This document shows positions 57,212 through 64,000 of a DNA stretch of 64,000 bases, piece by piece. The stretch's first letter is position 1, and every line of letters starts with the position of its first letter. Location of the stretch: the NCBI GenBank assembly GCA_021186555.1, contig JAJKFL010000005.1, positions 55,389,635 to 55,453,634 on the forward strand. The letters run 5' to 3'. The notes beneath the pieces are model-generated. The model was not told the origin of the DNA. It was given only the letters and a program-made list of their open reading frames with translations, and ran no database searches. The DNA is from Reticulitermes speratus. Its lineage: Eukaryota; Arthropoda; Insecta; Blattodea; Rhinotermitidae. A program made the translations under genes and the position numbers.

Positions 57212-59652
57212 GTTTACATTAGGTAAGTCACTTCATATGTAATTGTGTTTATATGTATATAAATGTACTTATTTACATTAGGTAAGTCACTTCATATGTA
57301 ATTGTGTTTATATGTAATATAAATGTAGTTATTTACATTAGGTAAGTCACTTCATATGTAATTGTGTTTATATGTATATAAATGTACTTATTTACATTAG
57401 GTAAGTCACTTCATATGTAATTGTGTTTATATGTATATAAATGTACTTATTTACATTAGGTAAGTCACTTCATATGTAATTGTGTTTATATGTATATAAA
57501 TGTAGTTATTTACATTAGGTAAGTCACTTCATATGTAATTGTGTTTATATGTATATAAATGTAGTTATTTACATTAGGTAAGTCACTTCGTATGTAATTG
57601 TGTTTATATGTATATAAATGTAGTTATTTACATTAGGTAAGTCACTTCGTAAGTAATTGTGTTTTATATGTATATAAATGTAGTTATTTACATTAGGTAA
57701 GTCACTTCATATGTAATTGTGTTTATATGTATATAAATGTAGTTATTTACATTAGGTAAGTCACTTCATATGTAATTGTGTTTATATGTATATAAATGTA
57801 GTTATTTACATTAGGTAAGTCACTTCATATGTAATTGTGTTTATATGTATATAAATGTAGTTATTTACATTAGGTAAGTCACTTCATATGTAATTGTGTT
57901 TATATGTATATAAATGTAGTTATTTACATTAGGTAAGTCACTTCATATGTAATTGTGTTTATATGTATATAAATGTAGTTATTTACATTAGGTAAGTCAC
58001 TTCGTATGTAATTGTGTTTATATGTATATAAATGTAGTTATTTACATTAGGTAAGGTCACTTCGTATGTAATTGTGTTTAAATAAATGTATTAAATAGTA
58101 AGTTATTTACATTAGTAAGTCACATTCGTAAGTCACTTGTGTAGTTTATATGTTATATAAATGTAGTTATTTACATTAGGTAAGTCACTTCGTATGTAAT
58201 TGTGTTTATATGTATATAAATGTAGTTATTTACATTAGGTAAGTCACTTCGTATGTAATTGTGTTTATATGTATATAAATGTAGTTATTTACATTAGGTA
58301 AGTCACTTCGTATGTAATTGTGTTTATATGTATATAAATGTAGTTATTTACATTAGGTAAGTCACTCTAATTCGTATGCAATAATGTGTTTACTATAGTC
58401 ATGATATATAATAAATGTAGTTATTTACATTAGGTAAGTCACTTCGTATGTAATTGTGTTTATATGTATATAAATGTAGTTATTTACATTAGGTAAGTCA
58501 CTTCGTATGCAATTGTGTTTATATGTATATAAATGTAGTTATATTACATTAGGTAAGTCACTTCGTATGCAATTGTGTTTATATGTATATAAATGTAGTT
58601 ATTTACATTAGGTAAGTCACTTCGTATGAATTGTGTTTATATGTATATAAATGTAGTTATTTACATTAGGTAAGTCACCTATCAAGTTATATGTAAAATG
58701 TAGTTATTTCATAGTAAGTCACTTCGTTATTTTTATATAAAAAATGTAGTTATTTACATTAGGTAAGTCACTTCGTATGCAATTGTGTTTATATGTATAT
58801 AAATGTAGTTATTTACATTAGGTAAGTCACTTCGTATGTAATTGTGTTTATATGTAATATAAATGTAGTTATTTACATTAGGTAAGTCACTTCGTATGTA
58901 ATTGTGTTTATATGTATATAAATGTAGTTATTTACATTAGGTAAGTCACTTCGTATGTAATTGTGTTTATATGTATATAAATGTAGTTATTTACATTAGG
59001 TAAGTCACTTCGTATGAATTGTGTTTTATATGTATATATAAATGTAGTTATTTACATTAGGTAAGTACACTTCGTATGTAATTGTGTTTATATGTATATA
59101 AATGTAGTTATTTACATTAGGTAAGTCACCGATGATGTCAATAATGTTAACTATGTGTTTATATGTATATAAAATATAGTATTATTTACATTAGGTAAGT
59201 TCACTTCGTATGTAATTGTGATTTATATGTATATAAATGTAGTTATTTACATTAGGTAAGTCACTTCGTATGTAATTGTGTTTATATGTATATAAATGTA
59301 GTTATTTACATTAGGTAAGTCACTTCGTATGTAATTGTGTTTATATGTATATAAATGTAGTTATTTACATTAGGTAAGTCACTTCGTATGTAATTGTGTT
59401 TATATGTATATAAATGTAGTTATTTACATTAGGTAAGTCACTTCGTATGTAATTGTGTTTATATGTATATAAATGTAGTTATTTACATTAGGTAAGTCAC
59501 TTCGTATGTAATTGTGTTTATATGTATATAAATGTAGTTATTTACATTAGGTAAGTCACTTCGTATGTAATTGTGTTTATATGTATATAAATGTAGTTAT
59601 TTACATTAGGTAAGTCACTTCGTATGTAATTGTGTTTATATGTATATAAAAT
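57212..59652. repeat. 59-bp tandem array (about 41 copies)
   Basis: The unit is ttacattaggtaagtcactt, cgtatgtaattgtgtttata, tgtatataaatgtagttat. Each good unit contains AGGTAAGT, a perfect match to the metazoan 5' splice-site consensus. Early copies have cttcatatg and later ones cttcgtatg. Scrambled units at 58070-58145, 58365-58410, 58675-58745 and 59130-59200 look like sequence errors rather than biology. Confidence 0.96.
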
Positions 59653-60979
59653 ATAGTTGCAAATTGTGTTATTTTATAGTTTTATATATGACGTGATTTT
59701 TATAACGCAGTTTCTAAAATAAAAACATCATATATAAATATATATATATATATATCCTCAAGGTCAGCGCCCCTACCAGATAAAAAGTTCTAGTTGTGCG
59801 CCTGTATTCGTCAAGCACAGCACTCGTTTACCAAAAACTTAACTTGTACTTCATGTTTCGCTCCTATGAAGCCTTCCTCACTCTGCACAATATTGTATAA
59901 ACGTACAACAACTAAGTACGTAACATTGTTACAAACTGAGACCTCAAGTTTGCCACAATAAATAAGTACAAACACTAGAACAAAAAGCGACAAACCAGCA
60001 CAATTTATTCATCTTTTATACAACTTTTATGATATTTACAACGTTAAATAAAAATTGTGTCAAAAATTAGATCTCAATTTTTAATAATATTACATATATA
60101 TTTGTAACTTTTTTCTTTATGCAGTCTTGTACAGCCCTACAATGGCTTGATAAGAGCCAAGACATTTGTTGAAATTGCGTTTTTAACAACGCAATGTTGT
60201 CTGTCACGGATATTTGTTGGCCTCAGCGGTACTTTGCTGCTTTGCAGAACTTCTGGAAAAGCGCGAAAGACTTGAAGCTGAAACAGAAGGTGGAAAGGAT
60301 GAGGAGAAGACGAAGTCTGTAACGGTATTACAGGCATGAAAGGCACTTTCTCAGCTTGGGCATGCGAAGTACTTCGAACTTGACTTATCAATACTCTTGC
60401 CGGCATTATAATTATGGATTATTATTATTATTATTATCGGTTTTGCTGTTGCTCTGTTTTATCAGCGCTGACTGAGAAGATAAAATATAACAGCTATGGA
60501 CTGGACCGAGGTTCGATTCCAGCAAGAGCAGAAATTTTCCTGTTCGCCATGATTTTCACATAGCCTGCCATCAATGCATGGGGCTGACGTGGCAATAAGC
60601 GAATTGACAGAAGGGTCAAATGAAAATACAATAATAGTGCAACTTTATGTCAGTCCTTCTACAGACCTAGACTTCAGGACGCTGTGATGATGATGATGAT
60701 GATGATTATTATTATTATTATTATTATTACTAGCGCCACATCCGGTGCATCTATGTGCATGTGTTGCCGTATAAAGAAATGCAAACATTGTGAAAACTGT
60801 AATAATAACTTAAAGACTAATTAATGGAATAAGAGGGCGAGAGAAGAGTTAGGGTGATGTGTTGAGAGGCGTTATATTGGTCGTCACTACGGGGCAAAGG
60901 GAGAGGAAATGTACTGCTTGGAGGTTTCAGGGAGTGCGGGCTGTGATGACGCAAATATCCGGAATTACATTTAAAGATT
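59653..60979. other. Spacer with microsatellites and a tRNA-like stretch
   Basis: A (TA)n tract is at 59737-59754, (ATT)n at about 60415-60436, and (GAT)n/(ATT)n at about 60684-60728. A degenerate hairpin motif lies on the minus strand at 59853-59881. At 60507-60525 ccgaggttcgattccagc matches a B box and may head an unclassified SINE ending in the (GAT)n tract. An 89-codon minus frame at 60137-60406 has no recognisable domain. Confidence 0.45.
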
Positions 60980-61990
60980 CAGTCCGTACCGCGCAGTAAA
61001 CACACTCCGTCTCAGTTATACAAACCAGTCAGTTAATGCTGTACAGTGAAATAATCGCTGTTTGTTCTGAGATCCACACAAAACACATAAATACAGTGCG
61101 TACCGCGCAGTAAACACACTCCGTCTCAGTTATACAAACCAGTCAGTTAATGTTGTACAGTGAAATAATCGCTGTTTGTTCTGAGATCCACACAAAACAC
61201 ATAAATACAGTCCGTACCGCGCAGTAAACACACTCCGTCTCAGTTATACAAACCAGTCAGTTAATGTTGTACAGTGAAATAATCGCTGTTTGTTCTGAGA
61301 TCCACACAAAACACATAAATACAGTCCGTACCGCGCAGTAAACACACTCCGTCTCAGTTATACAAACCAGTCAGTTAATGTTGTACAGTGAAATAATCGC
61401 TGTTTGTTCTGAGATCCACACAAAACACATAAATACAGTCCGTACCGCGCAGTAAACACACTCCGTCTCAGTTATACAAACCAGTCAGTTAATGTTGTAC
61501 AGTGAAATAATCGCTGTTTGTTCTGAGATCCACACAAAACACATAAATACAGTCCGTACCGCGCAGTAAACACACTCCGTCTCAGTTATACAAACCAGTC
61601 AGTTAATGTTGTACAGTGAAATAATCGCTGTTTGTTCTGAGATCCACACAAAACACATAAATACAGTCCGTACCGCGCAGTAAACACACTCCGTCTCAGT
61701 TATACAAACCAGTCAGTTAATGTTGTACAGTGAAATAATCGCTGTTTGTTCTGAGATCCACACAAAACACATAAATACAGTCCGTACCGCGCAGTAAACA
61801 CACTCCGTCTCAGTTATACAAACCAGTCAGTTAATGCTGTACAGTGAAATAATCGCTGTTTGTTCTAAGATCCACACAAAACACATAAATGCACTGTGTG
61901 GGCAGAACGTAGAATTTGTGAATGTTAAACCTGGTGGTACATATAGTGACCACTGGGCTTTCAAGGGCCAATGTTAATGTAAGTTACGCA
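60980..61990 (+). mobile_element. Element with internal 114-bp array, copy 4
   Basis: Exactly eight units occupy 60980-61893. The right flank to about 61960 (cactgtgtgggcagaacgta, then gtggtacatatagtgaccac) is the complement of the flank beside copy 2. The left flank (tttaaagattcagtcc) resembles that of copy 1. Units are more uniform than in copy 1. Confidence 0.87.
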
Positions 61991-62518
61991 AAATACACTC
62001 AGACAAACATACGTCGGACGTAAGTCCCAGTCACATTGACGCTACTTTCCCACTACCGACATAATTCGCTGATTGCTACAGGTGCTCCTGGTACAGCAGC
62101 CTGAGAGGCCGAACCCAATTAGGATGCTGTATTTGCGTGGAGCCCTGCAGCACGTACACTGCGGCGCCTGCATTCTGACACGTACTACCAGGGTTGCGCT
62201 ACCAGTAAGCAGGAAGCTGAGATTGCTGGACCAAAAGAAGAGGCGGGGTTCGGCGCTGAGCAAGATTACAGGCCACTTGCCCACATCGCGATGTGGTGGG
62301 AAACCTTCGTTTGCAACAGTATGACCCGGTGCAGCAGCTGCCGTGCCTCGCATACTTCGTCGTACAGCACACCTGATGTGTACGTCATGACGGTGGCAGA
62401 TCTAGTGAATGTGGTAGCAGCATGGCCTGCAGGCGTTAAGGGGGCCGGAGGAAGACAGTGAGGAAATCCTGTTGCGTTAAAGACACATCGTGTGAGAGTA
62501 GTGCTGTTAGACACGGAC
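61991..62518. other. No gene seen
   Basis: GC-richer unique sequence. Antisense-overlapping frames of 83 and 103 codons (62042-62353) have no recognisable motif. No gene is called. Confidence 0.45.
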
Positions 62519-62612
62519 TGCCTACTGCCAACTGCCAACTGCCTACTTCCTACTGCCTACTGCCAACTGCCTACTGCCAACTGCCTACTGCCTACTGCCA
62601 ACTGCCAACTCT
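62519..62612. repeat. 7-bp tandem array (about 13 copies)
   Basis: Alternating heptamers ctactgc and caactgc, for example ctgccaactgcctactgcc. Confidence 0.92.
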
Positions 62613-62649
62613 GACGATCTCACAGAACTGTTGCCGAAGATTTAAGTCT

Positions 62650-63185
62650 TCTGGGATGTGACGCCATGTGACGATGCGGTGTCACATGGTTCCACATGGC
62701 GTCAAATAACGCCACAATGCGGTGTGACATGGCGCCACGATGCAGTGTCACATTGCGTCACGATGGATGCCACATGGCGTCATATAGTCACGATGTGGTG
62801 CCAAAAGCGTCACGATATGGTGTCACATTGCGTCACATAGCGCCACGATGTGGTGTCACATAGCGTCACGATGCGGTGTCACGTGATGTCACATAGCGTC
62901 ACGATGCGGTGTCATGTGGCGTCACTTAGCGTCACGATGCGGTGTCATGTGGCGTCACTTAGCGTCACGATGCGGTGTCGCATGGTGTCACATAGTATCA
63001 CGATGCAGCGTCACATGGCGTTACATAGCGTCACGATGCGGTGTCACATGGCGTCACATAGCGCCACGATGTGGTGTCACGTGGCGTCACCTAGCGTCAC
63101 GATTCGGTGTCACATAGTGTCACGATGCAGCGTCACATGGCGTTACATAGCGTCACGATGCGGTGTCACATGGCGTCACACCCCA
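62650..63185. repeat. 33-bp tandem array, irregular (about 16 copies)
   Basis: The unit is approximately gtgtcacatggcgtcacata, gcgtcacgatgcg. Subunits share gtcac, so the left part is irregular and the right part (62830-63180) is regular. Eleven-codon periodic frames (CGVTWRHIASR) are repeat translations. Confidence 0.9.
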
Positions 63186-63249
63186 GAAGACGTGAATCTT
63201 CAGCAGCGCCCAACTAAGGCTGCTGTTATCGCGAACTGTCCGCAGCAGT

Positions 63250-63480
63250 CCTCCTTAGGAAGCAAGCAATTCCTCGCACTTTATGGAACCCGAATGTTCA
63301 TTGCCTTGTTCACAACATCGCGCCATTGGTCCCTATCCTGAACAACATCAATCCAGTCCACGTGCTACCGTCTTGTTTTTTAAAGACTCGTTTTACTATT
63401 ATCCTCGCATCTACGCCTAGGTCTTCTAAGCGGTCTCTTTCCTTCAGATTTCCCAACCCAAACTCAGTACGAATTTCTCT
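63250..63480 (-). mobile_element. LINE family 1, 3' coding fragment
   Basis: The reverse complement includes gtagatgcgaggataatagt, then gactggattgatgttgttca, and gaacattcgggttccataaa at the end, following the family order seen at 44560-44810. It is 5'-truncated and has no (GTTA)n tail. An (ATT)n microsatellite follows at 63508-63537. Confidence 0.75.
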
Positions 63481-63507
63481 TCTGCCCAAATTCGTGCCGG
63501 AGAGAAG

Positions 63508-63540
<33 letters not shown>

Positions 63541-63579
63541 CAGTGACACAATCGTCTTCTTTACGACTTTGTCCACATT

Positions 63580-63755
63580 TTTATTTTTAATTAAGCACTA
63601 CGTTTCGGAAGCCGGATCTGCTTCCATCTTCAGGTAAAGGAAAGCACCTAATCTGGTGGACACCTTAGGCAGAGCTATTCTCAGTCATTAGGCTGAGGGA
63701 CAGAAGCACAGCCGGCTTCCGAAACGTCGTGTTTAATTTAAAAATTACACGACGA
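63580..63755. mobile_element. Inverted-repeat element with hammerhead-like motifs
   Basis: The outer arms ttttaattaagcactacgtt (63586-63605) and its counterpart acgtcgtgtttaatttaaaa (63725-63744) enclose two inward motifs. The minus-strand one (63598-63633) has CTGAAGA, one T, stem GGAAGC/GCTTCC, GAAACGTA. The plus-strand one (63693-63728) has CTGAGGG, a weaker stem and GAAACGTC. Confidence 0.72.
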
Positions 63756-63885
63756 ACAAAATCCAAAAATAGAAGATCATGTCAGTGAGTCATGTAGCAT
63801 CATCAGAGCCGTATACACTTGAATTATTGTAATTGCCTGTCATCACCTTTATGCAGTGTATTTACAAGTGTGTAGGCTTACCGAA

Positions 63886-64000
63886 TACGTTATGTTACAG
63901 CTATCCTGTAGTTACAATGTATGCTACCTGTAATGCTATTTCTAAGGTACGTTATGTTACAGCTATCCTGTAGTTACAATGTATGCTACCTGTAATGCTA
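63886..64000. repeat. 62-bp tandem array, cut by window edge
   Basis: tacgttatgttacagctatc starts at 63886 and again at 63948. The two copies are identical where both are visible. The array probably continues beyond the window. Confidence 0.85.

Noticed and set aside
60137..60406. An 89-codon minus-strand gene
   Set aside because: It has no motif or supporting context and its length is within chance expectation.

Overview
The window is nuclear DNA of a large-genome arthropod, most probably an insect. The evidence is tRNA-derived SINEs, non-LTR retrotransposon (LINE) relics, one mariner element, microsatellites and very long tandem arrays, with no operons, ribosome binding sites or compact genes. 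The LINE C-terminal coding sequence and the SINEs with a GGTAAA tail resemble repeats I associate with cockroaches and termites (Blattodea). That placement is recollection, not something the sequence proves. I find no ordinary host gene and no convincing exon.

Layout. A little over half of the 64 kb lies in about 25 tandem arrays built from about 22 different units of 7 to 114 bp. From left to right the units are 28 bp (1-543), 114 bp (3475-5868), 35 bp (6793-9556), 23 bp (11520-12197), 20 bp (13256-13950), 9 bp (15103-16945), 41 bp (18021-18590), 114 bp inverted (20183-20917), 22 bp (20918-21432), 56 bp (22100-23212), 84 bp (25296-27906), 46 bp (28513-29840), 23 bp (33420-34562), 51 bp (35319-41202), 39 bp (41829-42302), a 163-bp LINE-tail triplication (44745-45214), 64 bp (45621-47553), 114 bp inverted (50054-51052), 54 bp (52244-53228), 26 bp (54583-56349), 59 bp (57212-59652), 114 bp (60980-61893), 7 bp (62519-62612), 33 bp (62650-63185) and 62 bp (63886 to the window edge).

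Mobile DNA lies between and sometimes inside the arrays. There is a 1.32-kb mariner with near-perfect terminal inverted repeats, TA target sites and a D,D34D transposase broken by one frameshift (9683-11005). Two related LINE families are present only as 3' parts, one ending in a (GTTA)n tail. There are three tRNA-derived SINE families, here called A, B and C. Several inverted-repeat elements carry a recurrent hairpin motif resembling a minimal hammerhead ribozyme.

How the parts relate. Several arrays grew from transposon sequence. The 46-bp array sits inside a LINE reverse-transcriptase reading frame, the 39-bp array is the last 12 codons plus stop of a second LINE, and a LINE 3' end is tandemly triplicated. 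The 114-bp array occurs at four loci with conserved flanks in both orientations, so it looks like an internal array carried by a dispersed element. The long open frames over the arrays follow from units divisible by three or lacking stops and are not annotated as genes. Noisy stretches in the 28-, 51- and 59-bp arrays look like unpolished long-read consensus.
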